A DNA stretch of 64,000 bases from an uncultured Acidimicrobiales bacterium (GCA_951813555.1 OX638344.1:1240001-1304000); one strand, 5' to 3'; positions 9,953 to 19,594 are shown, counted from the first letter of the stretch. A program made the numbers and translations. The notes: generated by a model not told the origin, from the letters alone.

Positions 9953-11062
9953 TTAGATGAAGCGCAAGGGGACGCGGGGGCCAATTTGGCAGACGATTTC
10001 GTAGGCGATCGTGTCGAGGCGCTCGGCAATCTCGGTGGCGGTTATCTCCTCATCACCCTGACGGCCTAGCAGGATGACCTCATCTCCAGTCGATACCGGG
10101 TGGTCGACGCCGCAGTCCACCATCGTCTGGTCCATGGTCACGACTCCGGCGATGGGGCGTCGCCGGCCCCCGATCAGCACCTCGCCTCCGTTTAGGCCGA
10201 GGCGCCGAGTCCAGCCGTCGGCGTAGCCGATGGGAATGGTGGCCAACTGCGTATCGGAGGGGGCGGTGTAGTGGTGGCCGTATGACACGGACGTGCCGGC
10301 GGCGATGGTCTTGACCATGGCTACTTCGGTGCGAACGGTCATGGCGGGCTGAAGCGGTAGGCAGCCGGCCATTGTCGGGGACGGGGGGATACCGTAGAGG
10401 GCGATTCCACAGCGCACCATGTCGAAGCGACCGGTTGGTAGGGCCATGGACACCGCCGAGTTGGCCAGGTGACGGCAGAAGTTCTGGTGGCCGGCTAGTC
10501 GCAGCCGGGACAGCAAATGGTTGAACTGCTCGATCTGGTAGGCGGTGAATGGATTCTCAGCTTCATCGGCAACCGCGCAGTGGGTCCACACGCCGGCCAG
10601 CTCCAACGTGTCGCGCTCGGCGATGGCGTCGGCCAGCATCAACACTTGAGCGGGCGGGGCGCCGACCCGGGACATGCCGGTGTCGACCATTAGATGGACG
10701 GGGAGGCGCTGGTTGGCGGCGGTTGCGGCGGCGGCGGCCGCAGCCAAGCCCTCGCCTTGGTAAACCGTGGGAATGAGCCGGTGCTCTACCACTTCGGCAA
10801 ACTCGTAGGGACGGGGCTCTGACAGCAGCAAGATGGGGACATCGATGCCGTCCTCACGAAGCTGGTGTCCCTCCTCCACCAGGGCCACCGCCAGCGTGGT
10901 GGCCCCGGCTTCCACGGCGGTTCGGGCCACCGGGATCATGCCGTGCCCGTAGGCGTCGGCTTTGACCACCGCGCAAAGCTCGGCGGGGTGGACCAGTTCG
11001 GCCAACAGCCTGGCGTTGTGGGCGATGGCCTCCAGCCTGACGTCGGCCCAGGTCGGCCTCAT
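9953..11062 (-). CDS. alr: Alanine racemase
   Basis: A 369-residue PLP enzyme that makes D-alanine for peptidoglycan. The PLP lysine is in VVKADAYGHG (K34) and the second catalytic residue, a tyrosine, in SVSYGHHYTA. The start at 11062 (MRPTWADVRLEAIAHN) overlaps the nnr stop as ATGA and matches family N-termini better than the in-frame ATG at 11095. The nnr-alr coupling is shared with mycobacteria. Confidence 0.97.
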   Translation of the reverse strand: MRPTWADVRLEAIAHNARLLAELVHPAELCAVVKADAYGHGMIPVARTAVEAGATTLAVALVEEGHQLREDGIDVPILLLSEPRPYEFAEVVEHRLIPTVYQGEGLAAAAAAATAANQRLPVHLMVDTGMSRVGAPPAQVLMLADAIAERDTLELAGVWTHCAVADEAENPFTAYQIEQFNHLLSRLRLAGHQNFCRHLANSAVSMALPTGRFDMVRCGIALYGIPPSPTMAGCLPLQPAMTVRTEVAMVKTIAAGTSVSYGHHYTAPSDTQLATIPIGYADGWTRRLGLNGGEVLIGGRRRPIAGVVTMDQTMVDCGVDHPVSTGDEVILLGRQGDEEITATEIAERLDTIAYEIVCQIGPRVPLRFI

Positions 11063-12501
11063 GGGGCCGATCTTTGCTGCGCGGCGGCCTCCCACACTTT
11101 GGGCAGGGCAAAAAGCAGATCGGACGCCGCCATGGCGGCCAGCGGACAGGCGGTGGCCGCCCGTCCGTGAAGCCAGGCGGCGGAGGCGGTGGCGTGCATG
11201 GGCTCAGCATCGGTGCTGAGCAGGCCGCAGATGAGTCCGGCCAACACGTCGCCAGTGCCGGCAGTGGCCAGCCGGGCGTCACCGCTGGTTACGGCCAGCG
11301 CGTCGCCCGCGGGATGGGCCACTACAGTGGTGGGGCCTTTGAGCAAGACGAGCGCACCGGTGGCGGCGGCCAATGAGCGGGCGGCGGTGAATCGGTCGGC
11401 ATCGGGAGCCGCGCCGGTGAGGATACGGTATTCCCCGTCGTGGGGGGTAAGCACGGTGGGGGCAGTGCGATGGGTCAACACGTCAGGCGCATCGGTGCCC
11501 AGGGCGCTGAGGCCGTCGCCGTCCACTACCAGGGGCAGCGGAACCTTGGCGACGAGGTTGCGGACTGCTTCAACGGTGTTGGGGTGCCGGCCCAGCCCAG
11601 GCCCGACCAGCACGGACTTGAAGCGGGCTAGTTCGTCGGCGTCAACCTCGGAGGCCCAATCATCAGCCGGCAGAGGCCAGCCGACGGCCTCGGTGGGCGC
11701 GGCGGGGCCAGCCAGAAGGTCAACAGCGTCGAGGCCGGGCGTGCTGAGCCGGACGTAGCCCGATCCGCCTCGCAGTGCGCCGCTGGCGGCCAAATGAGCG
11801 GCCCCGGTCATGCCCGGCGACCCTGCGATGACCCAGCAGGCGGTCTTCCACTTGTGGGCGACGGCGGGTCGGACCGGCAGCCAACGGCCCACGTCGTCGG
11901 CGGTAACCAGATGGGTCCGGGCTCTTGACACATCGAGACCGATGGAGGCCACTGTGATTCGGCCGCAGTGCTGTGCGCCCGGATGGAGGATCAACCCCGG
12001 CTTGAGCGCGCCGAAGGTCACAGTTTGAGCCGCGACCCAGGCGTGTCCGGGGATCTCACCGGTCAACCCGTCCACCCCCGAGGGGATGTCGGCGGCCAGG
12101 ACAGGAGCTGCCTGGTCGGGGCTGTCGAGCAATGGGGCCGGCGATGGCGGAGAATAGGGTCGGCGCAAGCCGGTGCCGTAGGCGGCGTCTATGGCCAAGT
12201 GGGCTGCGGGCAGCGAGTCGGGGGCGTCGGTGGCATCGACTACCGCCACTCGGACACCTCGGCGCCGCAACCGCTGGGCGGCGGCCCTTCCGTCGGCGCC
12301 GTTGTTGCCCTTGCCCGCCAACACCGTCACCCGTCGTCCGTAGCCTCCCCCCAGCATGTCCAGCGCAGTTCGGGCCAGCGCGGTGCCGGCCCGCTCGATC
12401 AGCTCCTCGACGGGCTCCGTGGCGGCCGCATCGATGGCGGCCATCTCAGCCGGGGTGACAATGGGGGTCATCTCAAAGGCGTACCCGAACATCGGCTTCA
12501 T
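11059..12501 (-). CDS. nnr: Bifunctional NAD(P)H-hydrate epimerase / ADP-dependent dehydratase
   Basis: A 480-residue fusion that repairs hydrated NAD(P)H. The N-terminal YjeF domain carries AGKGNNGADGRAAAQRL. The C-terminal ribokinase-like dehydratase carries VVDGDGLSAL, LTPHDGEYRIL, LLKGPTTVVAHP and GTGDVLAGLICG. ATG 12501 overlaps the glmS-like stop (ATGA); the Met at residue 11 (MTPIVTPAEM) is an alternative that looks more family-like at the protein level. Confidence 0.95.
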   Translation of the reverse strand: MKPMFGYAFEMTPIVTPAEMAAIDAAATEPVEELIERAGTALARTALDMLGGGYGRRVTVLAGKGNNGADGRAAAQRLRRRGVRVAVVDATDAPDSLPAAHLAIDAAYGTGLRRPYSPPSPAPLLDSPDQAAPVLAADIPSGVDGLTGEIPGHAWVAAQTVTFGALKPGLILHPGAQHCGRITVASIGLDVSRARTHLVTADDVGRWLPVRPAVAHKWKTACWVIAGSPGMTGAAHLAASGALRGGSGYVRLSTPGLDAVDLLAGPAAPTEAVGWPLPADDWASEVDADELARFKSVLVGPGLGRHPNTVEAVRNLVAKVPLPLVVDGDGLSALGTDAPDVLTHRTAPTVLTPHDGEYRILTGAAPDADRFTAARSLAAATGALVLLKGPTTVVAHPAGDALAVTSGDARLATAGTGDVLAGLICGLLSTDAEPMHATASAAWLHGRAATACPLAAMAASDLLFALPKVWEAAAQQRSAP

Positions 12502-15500
12502 GGCCGCCAGCGGTCGGCGAGGTCGGCCACCGGCTCCAGCAAGAGATCCTCGGTGGTGATATCACCGAGACGGTCGAGGCGGAAGTCGGGTTCGGTCTCG
12601 GTGACCTCATCGCGCAGGGCGGCGAAGCGGTTTCGATAGCCCTCCAGCACCTGTTGGGCCGTCTCTGGTGAGAGGCTGGGCTGGAATTGCACATGCAGCA
12701 GGGTGAGACCGGTGGTTTGGCGGTCTTTGACTTCGGGAATCAGCACGATGGTTCGCCCGTCAGAGCGTCCTCGAGCAGCTTGAACCTGTCGCTCGATGGC
12801 CACCAAGTGCTTGCTGCCCCGCAGAGTGGGGTCGCGGTCGGTGCGGGAGGCCAGCCCCACGGTGATTCCACCCCGGTCGATCACGTGGATGGTGGTACTG
12901 GGTGCTTCCGGGTCGCCGTTGATGCCGTAGCGGATATACCCGGTGACTTCGGCCACCGCGGAGTCGAGCGCGGTCAGCGTGCGCAGGGTCTGGTAGCTGA
13001 GCTGGTGGCGGGGGGCGCCCGCGTCGAGGGCGGCTCGGACCAGAGGCAGCTCCAGCAGCGACTCCTCGGCCCGGGAGATCCCCACGGTGACGGTCTTGGC
13101 CTGATGGCGGATGGCGTCCACTGGTCGGGTCAGCTCGCCCACTGCCACGGTGAGCATGGCGGTGAGGTCTTCCAGCACCACCGCCGGGGTGCCCACTCGG
13201 CCTCGCTCCAGTTGGTAGGCGTCGAGGGGGGCGATGCCCAGGGCATAGCGGTACATGGAGGCCATCTCGGCGGCGGTTCCGGCTTCGAGGCATCCGTTGT
13301 AGCGCCCTTGGCGCAGATCCTGGAAGAACTGCTGGGCAGCAGGGGTGAACTGGGTGCGGAGAGAAGCCAGCATGTTCTGACTGTCGATGCCAGCGTCGTT
13401 GTCAGCCGCGCTGGAGGCCACCTCGGCCTCGATGGCCGCCCGAGTCTCCCGCAGGGGTTGGGCCAGCTCGTCGATGGCCAGCGCCGACTCATAGCCGAAC
13501 AGGTGGCCCACCATGGTGGCCAGCACAAAGGCCAGCTCGGGCGAGGCGGTGGTGGGGGTGGCGATCACCTCGGCGGCGGCGTCGAAACGGGCTTCGGTGC
13601 CGCTGGTGATCACGATGGGTGCGGCCTTGTGGGCTCGGAAGATGGCCACCTCTTTGGCCACGTCGTCGGCGGTGGAGTCGAACAGCCCGGCGGCGCAGAC
13701 AAGGATCAGCGGTTCGGAGGAAAGGTCGATGTGCTTTTTGTCCTCGGTGGTGTCGCAGGCGATGGATTTGTAGCACAGCTCCGAGAGCTTGATGCGCACT
13801 TCCTCGGCGGCCACCCGGTTGAGCCCGTTGCCCACCACGGCCCAGTAGGTGCGACCCAGAGCGTGGCGCCGGACGATGTCGGCGATGCGATCGTGAAGGT
13901 TGAGCACATCGGCCATCGCGGCGGGGAGTTCGCGCAACGAGGTCAGCAGTTGCTGGCGGCGCTCCTGCTGGCGGGGATTGACCGGACGATCCCCATTGAC
14001 GGCGTCGGCCAGAGCAACAGCTAGCAGCACGCCGGCGGCCACCTGGGCGTAGAACGCCTTGGTGGAGGCCACGCTCATCTCCACGTCTCGGCCGTCGGAG
14101 GTATAGAGCACCCCATCGGCCTTGTCACAGAGGTCGCTGTTGCGCCGGTTGACGATGGCGATGACCGCTGCCCCCCGGCGTCGAACGAGATCAACGGTGC
14201 GATTGGTGTCGGTGGTGGTGCCCGACTGGCTGATGGCGACAACCAGGGTGTCGCTCATGTCGGCCTGCATCCCGAAACCCGACAGCTCGGTGGCCAAGGC
14301 AGAGCTGACCTGTCGATCGGGCAGTTCATGGCGCAGAAAATGGGCCAGGCTGTGGCCGGCCACCGCGGCTGTTCCCTGGCCGATCACCACGATGTTGGCA
14401 ATGCGGCCGTCGGCCAGCCGCTGCACTAGATGATCAGGAAGTGTTTCGAATCCCAGCCTTACCGCCAGGGTTGGGGTGCGCGGTCCGCTCTCGGTGCTGA
14501 CGATTCGGCCACGCAGGGTCTTGCGGAAGGACTCGGGCGATTCGGTGATCTCTTTGAGCAGATAGTGGCGGAAGCCCCGGCGGTCGACGTCGCGGGTGGT
14601 GATCTCTGCATCGGCTATGTCGGCCGCGGCCGCCGGCAGCGGCGTGCCGTCGTAGGAGAACCGCTGCACGGCGGGCAGGTCTCCGGCGTGGTCGCGGTTT
14701 AGAACCACCACTTGGCCCCGGCTGGCATCGGCGTTTTTGGGATCAGACGGGGTTTCGCCGTCCATGCGGAGGTAGTGGTTGGCCTGTTCAACCAGTCCGT
14801 AAGGCTCGCTGGCCACAATGTAAGCGTCCTCGGCGGCGCCGATGTAGAGGGCTTGGCCGCTGCCCCTCAGGGCCAGCAGTAGTTGGTCGGGATTGGCCGC
14901 GGTCTGACCGGCGATGGCCACCGAGCCGGTGAGGTCGGCGACCGTGCTGCGGAACGCGTCGATGGCGCGGTCTGGGCCGTCCAGTCGGTCAGACCAGAGC
15001 GTGGGGATGACCTTGGCGTCGGTAGTGATGCCGGGATCTAGGGCCAAACCATGCTGGGCCACCAGATCGGTGTGGTTGTCGACGTCGCCGTTCATAGCTC
15101 CAACGGTGTAAAGCCGGTCGGGACCTTCAATCGTCTCGGAGTTGAGCGGGTGGGCGTTGGCCTCATTGATCATGCCCACGCTGGCCCAGCGAGTGTGGCC
15201 GATAACCACCGCCGAGGCGGCTTCGGCGTCCACCGCGGCGGCCAGCAGCTCGTCGGCGGTGACGGCCGCTCGCAGTTCGGCGGAGTTGTCGCCGAGTTCG
15301 CCTATCTCGGCGGCGGCCTTGTAAACGAAGCTCAAGGTGTTGTTGGCCCAGCGTACCGAGCCCGACCGGAACAGGGAATCGGCGGCCCGCTCGGCCAGTG
15401 CCGCAGCCACCGCCGGGGTTGAGGGGTCGAGACCGTGACCGCTGACCATGATGTGGAGGCCTGCCGAGTCCCGCCCTCGGACTTCCAGACGGTCCAGCGC

Positions 15501-15974
15501 CGACAGGGCAATTTGCACCGAGCTGAACACGGCCAGGGCAGGTTCGCTGGCCGTGGGCCCGGCCAATGCAGCCACCGCGTCGGCGGTGCTCAGCCGGTCG
15601 TTGCCGATGGCCCACAAGGCGTCCTTCAAATGGACCAGAGCGGCGTTGACCGCCTCATTGGCCCGGTCGCCGGCGGACCGGTCAAGATCGCTTTCAAAGG
15701 CGCTGATCAGCCGGTCGATCTCGCTCAGGGTGGCCCGGATAGTGGCCCGCAGCGGCTTCTCAGCCAGCATCGCCTGGAGTCCGGGGGTGCCTTGGAGCAG
15801 TTGGTCAGCGTGGATCAGGTTTTGGGCCCCGGCCTCGATGTGGCTAGCCAGGTCATCAGCGCCCGCCAGGTCGCGCAAAGACACGACCACCGGGCTCAAA
15901 AGGTCGAGGACCTCGGCCGAGGTGGGGGGAACACGCTCGGACCGGCGCCGTACCACCGCGACAATGCCGCACAT
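12498..15974 (-). CDS. glmS: Greatly expanded GlmS-type glutamine-fructose-6-phosphate aminotransferase
   Basis: A 1158-residue relative of GlmS (normally about 610 residues), which makes glucosamine-6-phosphate. The catalytic Cys2 is present (MCGIVAVV), but about 160 residues intervene before the motif LEVRGRDSAGL that normally follows within about 20. GHTRWASVGMINEANAHPL and GAMNGDVDNH complete the glutaminase half. SIS motifs follow: HYLLKEITESPESF, SQSGTTTDTN, VASTKAF, AEEVRIKLSELCYKS, DKKHIDL. The canonical C-terminal lysine motif appears as HQAKTVTVG, but almost 200 further residues follow it. It sits between glmM and nnr, where mycobacteria have glmS, so it probably performs that function. 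Several motif positions diverge (MNGD for HNGI), so activity should not be taken for granted. Confidence 0.85.
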   Translation of the reverse strand: MCGIVAVVRRRSERVPPTSAEVLDLLSPVVVSLRDLAGADDLASHIEAGAQNLIHADQLLQGTPGLQAMLAEKPLRATIRATLSEIDRLISAFESDLDRSAGDRANEAVNAALVHLKDALWAIGNDRLSTADAVAALAGPTASEPALAVFSSVQIALSALDRLEVRGRDSAGLHIMVSGHGLDPSTPAVAAALAERAADSLFRSGSVRWANNTLSFVYKAAAEIGELGDNSAELRAAVTADELLAAAVDAEAASAVVIGHTRWASVGMINEANAHPLNSETIEGPDRLYTVGAMNGDVDNHTDLVAQHGLALDPGITTDAKVIPTLWSDRLDGPDRAIDAFRSTVADLTGSVAIAGQTAANPDQLLLALRGSGQALYIGAAEDAYIVASEPYGLVEQANHYLRMDGETPSDPKNADASRGQVVVLNRDHAGDLPAVQRFSYDGTPLPAAAADIADAEITTRDVDRRGFRHYLLKEITESPESFRKTLRGRIVSTESGPRTPTLAVRLGFETLPDHLVQRLADGRIANIVVIGQGTAAVAGHSLAHFLRHELPDRQVSSALATELSGFGMQADMSDTLVVAISQSGTTTDTNRTVDLVRRRGAAVIAIVNRRNSDLCDKADGVLYTSDGRDVEMSVASTKAFYAQVAAGVLLAVALADAVNGDRPVNPRQQERRQQLLTSLRELPAAMADVLNLHDRIADIVRRHALGRTYWAVVGNGLNRVAAEEVRIKLSELCYKSIACDTTEDKKHIDLSSEPLILVCAAGLFDSTADDVAKEVAIFRAHKAAPIVITSGTEARFDAAAEVIATPTTASPELAFVLATMVGHLFGYESALAIDELAQPLRETRAAIEAEVASSAADNDAGIDSQNMLASLRTQFTPAAQQFFQDLRQGRYNGCLEAGTAAEMASMYRYALGIAPLDAYQLERGRVGTPAVVLEDLTAMLTVAVGELTRPVDAIRHQAKTVTVGISRAEESLLELPLVRAALDAGAPRHQLSYQTLRTLTALDSAVAEVTGYIRYGINGDPEAPSTTIHVIDRGGITVGLASRTDRDPTLRGSKHLVAIERQVQAARGRSDGRTIVLIPEVKDRQTTGLTLLHVQFQPSLSPETAQQVLEGYRNRFAALRDEVTETEPDFRLDRLGDITTEDLLLEPVADLADRWRP

Positions 15975-16058
15975 CGTTCCCCAAGGTTAGTGGCCGACAT
16001 GGGAAATGACCTGCCGAGCACCGATGAACGAGGCAGCTGGCGCCTCGCGACGTCGAGA

Positions 16059-16457
16059 ATGGTCTGGCAGACTGTGCCCGTGGCCCACAACGTGCTTGGT
16101 GAGGAACTTCAGCCCTGCTCCTATGACCCGCTCACCGGATGGTTTCGGGATGGATGCTGCAATACCGACGGCGGCGACTTCGGTGTCCATACGGTGTGCG
16201 CGGTGCTGACCGAGGATTTCTTGGAGTTCTCAGCCTCGGTCGGCAACGATCTAGCCGCCCCCCAACCAGAAGTCGGATTCGACGGCCTCAATCCCGGTGA
16301 TCGCTGGTGCCTGTGCGCCTCCCGCTGGGCCGAGGCACTCGAAGCAGGCGTGGCCCCTCCCGTCATCCTGGAAGCCACCCACGCCCGCACCCTCGAATGG
16401 GTCAGCCGTCGCGACCTCGAAGCCCAGCGCTACGAACCCGCCGAAGGAAACTCCTGA
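16059..16457 (+). CDS. DUF2237 family protein
   Basis: A 132-residue protein with the diagnostic cysteine-rich blocks of DUF2237: NVLGEELQPCSYDPLTGWFR, DGCCNTD, HTVCAVLTEDFLEFS, GNDL, GDRWCLCASRW and APPVILEATHARTL. The conserved cysteines suggest metal binding or a redox role, but no function is established for the family. ATG 16059 is used; a GTG at 16080 (VAHNVLGEEL) is equally close to family N-termini. It is divergent from the glmS-like gene and convergent with glmM. Confidence 0.88.
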   Translation: MVWQTVPVAHNVLGEELQPCSYDPLTGWFRDGCCNTDGGDFGVHTVCAVLTEDFLEFSASVGNDLAAPQPEVGFDGLNPGDRWCLCASRWAEALEAGVAPPVILEATHARTLEWVSRRDLEAQRYEPAEGNS

Positions 16458-16502
16458 TCCAAGTCGTCGACTGGCCGCCAGTTATCTGATCTTGAGGCTG
16501 CA

Positions 16503-17813
16503 TCATCGGTTTATTGCCGCTGCGACGTTGGTGGCGACGGATTCGGCAATTTCGGAGGTCTCGGCTTCGACCATGATTCGGATTACGGGCTCGGTGCCGG
16601 AGGGACGGACCAGGACTCGGCCATGGGAGCCCAGAACCTGCTCGGCGGCCGCGACGGCGGCTGATAGGCGATCTTCGTCGATGGGGTCGGGGCCGACGGT
16701 CGCGTTGTATAGCACTTGGGGCATCTTGGTCATGGCCTCGGTGGCCAGGTCGCGAAGAGGCAAGCCTCGTCGGGCAACCACCTCGAGAAGCTGCAAGGCG
16801 GTCACCAGGCCGTCGCCGGTGGTGGCCAGGGCGGGGAAGATCACGTGGCCCGACTGCTCGCCGCCCAGCGCCCAGTCGCCGTCTTGGAGGGCAGCCCAAA
16901 CATGGCGGTCACCCACCGGGGTAGTCACCACGTTGATGCCCTGCTGGGCCATGGCCCGGTGGAAGCCCAGGTTGGTCATCACCGTCACCACCACGGTATT
17001 GCCGGGCAGCCGACCCTGTCGGTGGCGGTCGGCCGCGCAGATGGCGATGATCTGATCGCCGTCCACCAGATCGCCGCGGTGGTCTACGGCCAGCACCCGG
17101 TCGGCATCGCCGTCGAAGGTGAGTCCCAAGTCGGCACCCTGTTCACTGACCGCCTCCGCCACCGCTTCGGGGTAGGTGGAGCCGCACTGACTATTGATAT
17201 TGCGGCCGTCGGGATCAGCGTTGATCACCGTGACGGCTACACCATGGGCCTGGAGCGGACCGGGGAGCGCGGCTGTGGCCGAACCGTGGGCTGCGTCTAC
17301 AACGACTCGGAGTCCTTGACCGTCGAAATCGGCTGTGGCGGCCACCGCTGTTTGGTAGACGCGCACCAGCGCTGATGCGTCGGTGGTCAGTCGGGGGCCA
17401 GCTGTATCAGGGGCCCAGCCCCGGTCGGGATCGGCGAGAACCGACTCAAGTGCGGCTTGAACCTCGTCGCCCAGCTTTCGGCCTCCAGGGCCGAAGAGTT
17501 TGACGCCGTTGTCGTGCCAGGGATTGTGGGATGCCGAGACCATGGCACCCGGAGAGTGTTCTCGGGCCGCGGCCCAGGCCACTGCTGGGGTGGGGGCTAC
17601 CCCCATGTCCAGAGTGGGAACTCCGACTGCACTGAACCCGGTGATCAGGGCCTCGGCGAAATCGGGGCTGGAAGCCCGGGTGTCGCGCCCGATGATCACC
17701 GGGCCGGTTGGGGCGATGACTTCGGCAGTCGCTTGGGCGAGCCGGATGACATCTACCGGGCGAAGCTCCTCGTAGGCTCGCCCTCGAACCCCATCAGTTC
17801 CAAAGCGAAGCAC
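16503..17813 (-). CDS. glmM: Phosphoglucosamine mutase
   Basis: A 436-residue alpha-D-phosphohexomutase converting GlcN-6-P to GlcN-1-P for UDP-GlcNAc synthesis. LRFGTDGVRG opens the protein; the phosphoserine loop is MVSASHNPWHDNG (S95); metal binding is FDGDADR; sugar-phosphate binding is RPSGTEPVIRIM. It follows rpsI by 10 bases and precedes the GlmS-like gene, giving a compact amino-sugar module on the end of the L13/S9 operon. Confidence 0.97.
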   Translation of the reverse strand: MLRFGTDGVRGRAYEELRPVDVIRLAQATAEVIAPTGPVIIGRDTRASSPDFAEALITGFSAVGVPTLDMGVAPTPAVAWAAAREHSPGAMVSASHNPWHDNGVKLFGPGGRKLGDEVQAALESVLADPDRGWAPDTAGPRLTTDASALVRVYQTAVAATADFDGQGLRVVVDAAHGSATAALPGPLQAHGVAVTVINADPDGRNINSQCGSTYPEAVAEAVSEQGADLGLTFDGDADRVLAVDHRGDLVDGDQIIAICAADRHRQGRLPGNTVVVTVMTNLGFHRAMAQQGINVVTTPVGDRHVWAALQDGDWALGGEQSGHVIFPALATTGDGLVTALQLLEVVARRGLPLRDLATEAMTKMPQVLYNATVGPDPIDEDRLSAAVAAAEQVLGSHGRVLVRPSGTEPVIRIMVEAETSEIAESVATNVAAAINR

Positions 17814-17823
17814 TGAGCCGTGG

Positions 17824-18216
17824 CTAGCGCTTGGAGTACTGGGGCGCCTTGCGGGCTTTCTTCAGGCCGTACTTCTTGGATTCCTTCTTACGGTCGTCGC
17901 GGGTCAGGAATCCCTCCTGCTTGAGCACTTCCCTCATCTCAGGGTCCAATGCCACCAGAGCCCGCGAGATGCCCAACCGCAGAGCTCCGGCCTGGCCGTT
18001 GGCCCCGCCGCCGTGCATGTTCACGTCGATGTCGTACATCTCGACGGTGTTGGTGACCCGGAGGGGGGCCATGAACGCCATGCGGTGGCTCTGGGAGGGG
18101 AAGTAGTCCTCGGCTTGGCGTCCGTTGACGGTCACCTGCCCGGTGCCGGGGCGAAGCCGGACGCGGGCGACAGCTCGTTTGCGGCGTCCGGTGGCCTGGG
18201 TCAAGGGGACGGGCAT
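17824..18216 (-). CDS. rpsI: 30S ribosomal protein S9
   Basis: A 130-residue S9. The [13 protein letters not shown]-terminus and the C-terminal [12 protein letters not shown] tail, which reaches the P-site tRNA, are both present. The ATG at 18216 ([15 protein letters not shown]) overlaps the stop of a 21-codon frame as TGATG; that frame in turn overlaps the rplM stop. See the 65-bp duplication. Confidence 0.97.
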   Translation of the reverse strand: MPVPLTQATGRRKRAVARVRLRPGTGQVTVNGRQAEDYFPSQSHRMAFMAPLRVTNTVEMYDIDVNMHGGGANGQAGALRLGISRALVALDPEMREVLKQEGFLTRDDRKKESKKYGLKKARKAPQYSKR

Positions 18217-18330
18217 CAAGAGTCTCCGGTCTTGGATCGGGCCCCGGCGATCTCCAAGGGCTGGGATATGGGGACGGGCATCAAGAGTCTCCGGTCTTGG
18301 ATCGGGCCCCGGCGATCTCCAAGGGCTGGG
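18205..18330 (-). repeat. 65-bp tandem duplication of the rplM/rpsI junction
   Basis: Two identical 61-base copies (18205-18265 and 18270-18330) separated by ATAT give a 65-base period. The right-hand copy encodes the last L13 codons, its TGA and an ATG. The left-hand copy repeats the same L13-derived sequence and supplies the real S9 start. Complete identity between copies implies a recent event or active maintenance. Confidence 0.95.
18216..18281 (-). other. 21-codon relay frame between rplM and rpsI
   Basis: The ATG at 18281 overlaps the rplM stop (TGATG). The frame begins like S9 (MPVP), switches into L13 C-terminal sequence (..ARSKTGDS) and ends in TGA overlapping the rpsI ATG (TGATG). 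It is therefore a chimera created by the junction duplication that preserves stop/start coupling on both sides. No independent peptide function is proposed. Confidence 0.6.
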
Positions 18331-18739
18331 GCTGCTGGGCTTCGTGGGGATGGAGCGGCCCGGCGTAAACCTTGAGCTTGCGGAGCATCTGGCGGCCGAG
18401 ACGGTTCTTGGGGAGCATCCCCCGCACTGTTCGGCGCACGGCCTCGGCCGGCTGGGTCTCCAGAAGGTGGCCGTAGCTGGTTTGGCGCAGGCCGCCGGGA
18501 TACCCGGAGTGGCGGTACACCTGCTTGTCGGTTGCCTTGCTGCCGGTGAGCACCACCTTGTCGGCGTTCACTATGATCACGTGGTCACCCGTGTCGAGGT
18601 GGGGAGTGAAGCCGGGCTTGTGCTTGCCCCGCAGCACGCTGGCCACCTCGGTGGCCATACGACCGAGGATGAGGCCCTCGGCATCCACGACGTGCCACGC
18701 GCGTTCGATGTCTTTGATTTTCGGAGAATACGTGGGCAT
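18281..18739 (-). CDS. rplM: 50S ribosomal protein L13
   Basis: A 152-residue L13. The start [20 protein letters not shown] at 18739 follows [34 protein letters not shown] and [15 protein letters not shown] are family motifs. First gene after a candidate promoter, leading the L13-S9-glmM unit. Its end lies in the duplicated junction. Confidence 0.97.
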   Translation of the reverse strand: MPTYSPKIKDIERAWHVVDAEGLILGRMATEVASVLRGKHKPGFTPHLDTGDHVIIVNADKVVLTGSKATDKQVYRHSGYPGGLRQTSYGHLLETQPAEAVRRTVRGMLPKNRLGRQMLRKLKVYAGPLHPHEAQQPQPLEIAGARSKTGDS

Positions 18740-18772
18740 CGGGTTTCCTTCAGACGCGATCCCGGAAAGGCA

Positions 18773-18802
18773 ATGATACGGCCCGCACCGGGGGAGTGAC
18801 AA
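18773..18802 (-). promoter_or_regulatory. Candidate rplM promoter
   Basis: TTGTCA (18802-18797) and TATCAT (18778-18773) with an 18-base spacer on the minus strand, in the 92-base gap after truA. The -10 hexamer TATCAT recurs upstream of rpoB and rplC. Confidence 0.5.
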
Positions 18803-18831
18803 CTGCCCCAGCGAGTGTCGCGCCCAACGAT

Positions 18832-19581
18832 CTACGAATAGGAGACCGACCACAGGCAAAGGCCGTGGGGTGGGGCCAGGTTGCCGACGCCGGATCGGTC
18901 TTTGGCGGCCAGGATGGCGGCCATGGCCTCGGGAGGATTGCGGGCGGCGCCGATGTCCACCAGGGCGCCGGTGATGGAGCGGACCATCTGGTGGCAGAAG
19001 GAAGAGGCTTCGATCTCGAAGCGCAACAGGTCTTGACCGGCTGCTTGCCACTCGGCCCGTTTGACGACTCGCACCCGGGGTTTCTCCGTGCCGGCGGCGG
19101 TGAGCTGCCGGCGGCAGAAGGAGGAGAAGTCGTGCTCGCCCACAATGGCCCGGGCTGCGGTGTTCATGGCGTCGTTGTCCAGCGGTTGGGGACAGTGCCA
19201 GGTAGTGGCGGCCAGAAACGGATCAGGCACGTCCCGGTTCAAGACGGTGTAGCGGTAGGTGCGACTGGTGGCGTCGAAGCGGGCGTCGAACCCCGCCGGG
19301 GCGGCTTCGAGGGCTCGGATGGCGATGGGCGGGGCCAGCATGCGGTTCACTGCGGTGCGGATGCGCAGCAGATCGGCGTCGCTGGGGGCATCGAAGCTCA
19401 CAACTTGGCCCCAGGCATGGACCCCGGTGTCGGTACGACCGGCGCAGGTCAGCTCCACCGGTTGGCGCAGACACCGGGCCAGGGCCTCGGTCAGGTCGCC
19501 GCCGATGGTGCGGACGCCTTCATTGATGGCGAATCCGTGGAACGACTGGCCGTTGTAGGCGACCGTCGCTCGTACCCGCAC
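18832..19581 (-). CDS. truA: tRNA pseudouridine synthase TruA
   Basis: A 249-residue enzyme that isomerises U38-40 in tRNA. The catalytic aspartate is D51 in [27 protein letters not shown] is the C-terminal motif. Start chosen at GTG 19581 ([16 protein letters not shown]), 13 bases after rplQ; the open frame upstream overlaps rplQ and is not family-like. Genome position after rplQ matches mycobacteria. Confidence 0.95.
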   Translation of the reverse strand: MRVRATVAYNGQSFHGFAINEGVRTIGGDLTEALARCLRQPVELTCAGRTDTGVHAWGQVVSFDAPSDADLLRIRTAVNRMLAPPIAIRALEAAPAGFDARFDATSRTYRYTVLNRDVPDPFLAATTWHCPQPLDNDAMNTAARAIVGEHDFSSFCRRQLTAAGTEKPRVRVVKRAEWQAAGQDLLRFEIEASSFCHQMVRSITGALVDIGAARNPPEAMAAILAAKDRSGVGNLAPPHGLCLWSVSYS

Positions 19582-19594
19582 GGCCGCTGGGCTA

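Noticed and set aside
15435..16058. Long N-terminal extension of the DUF2237 frame
   Set aside because: This part is antisense to the GlmS-like gene and not protein-like; the family N-terminus begins at about 16059-16080.
16470..16482. Hairpin between the DUF2237 gene and glmM as a bidirectional terminator
   Set aside because: Only a 5-bp stem with a 3-base loop and no U-tract on either strand.
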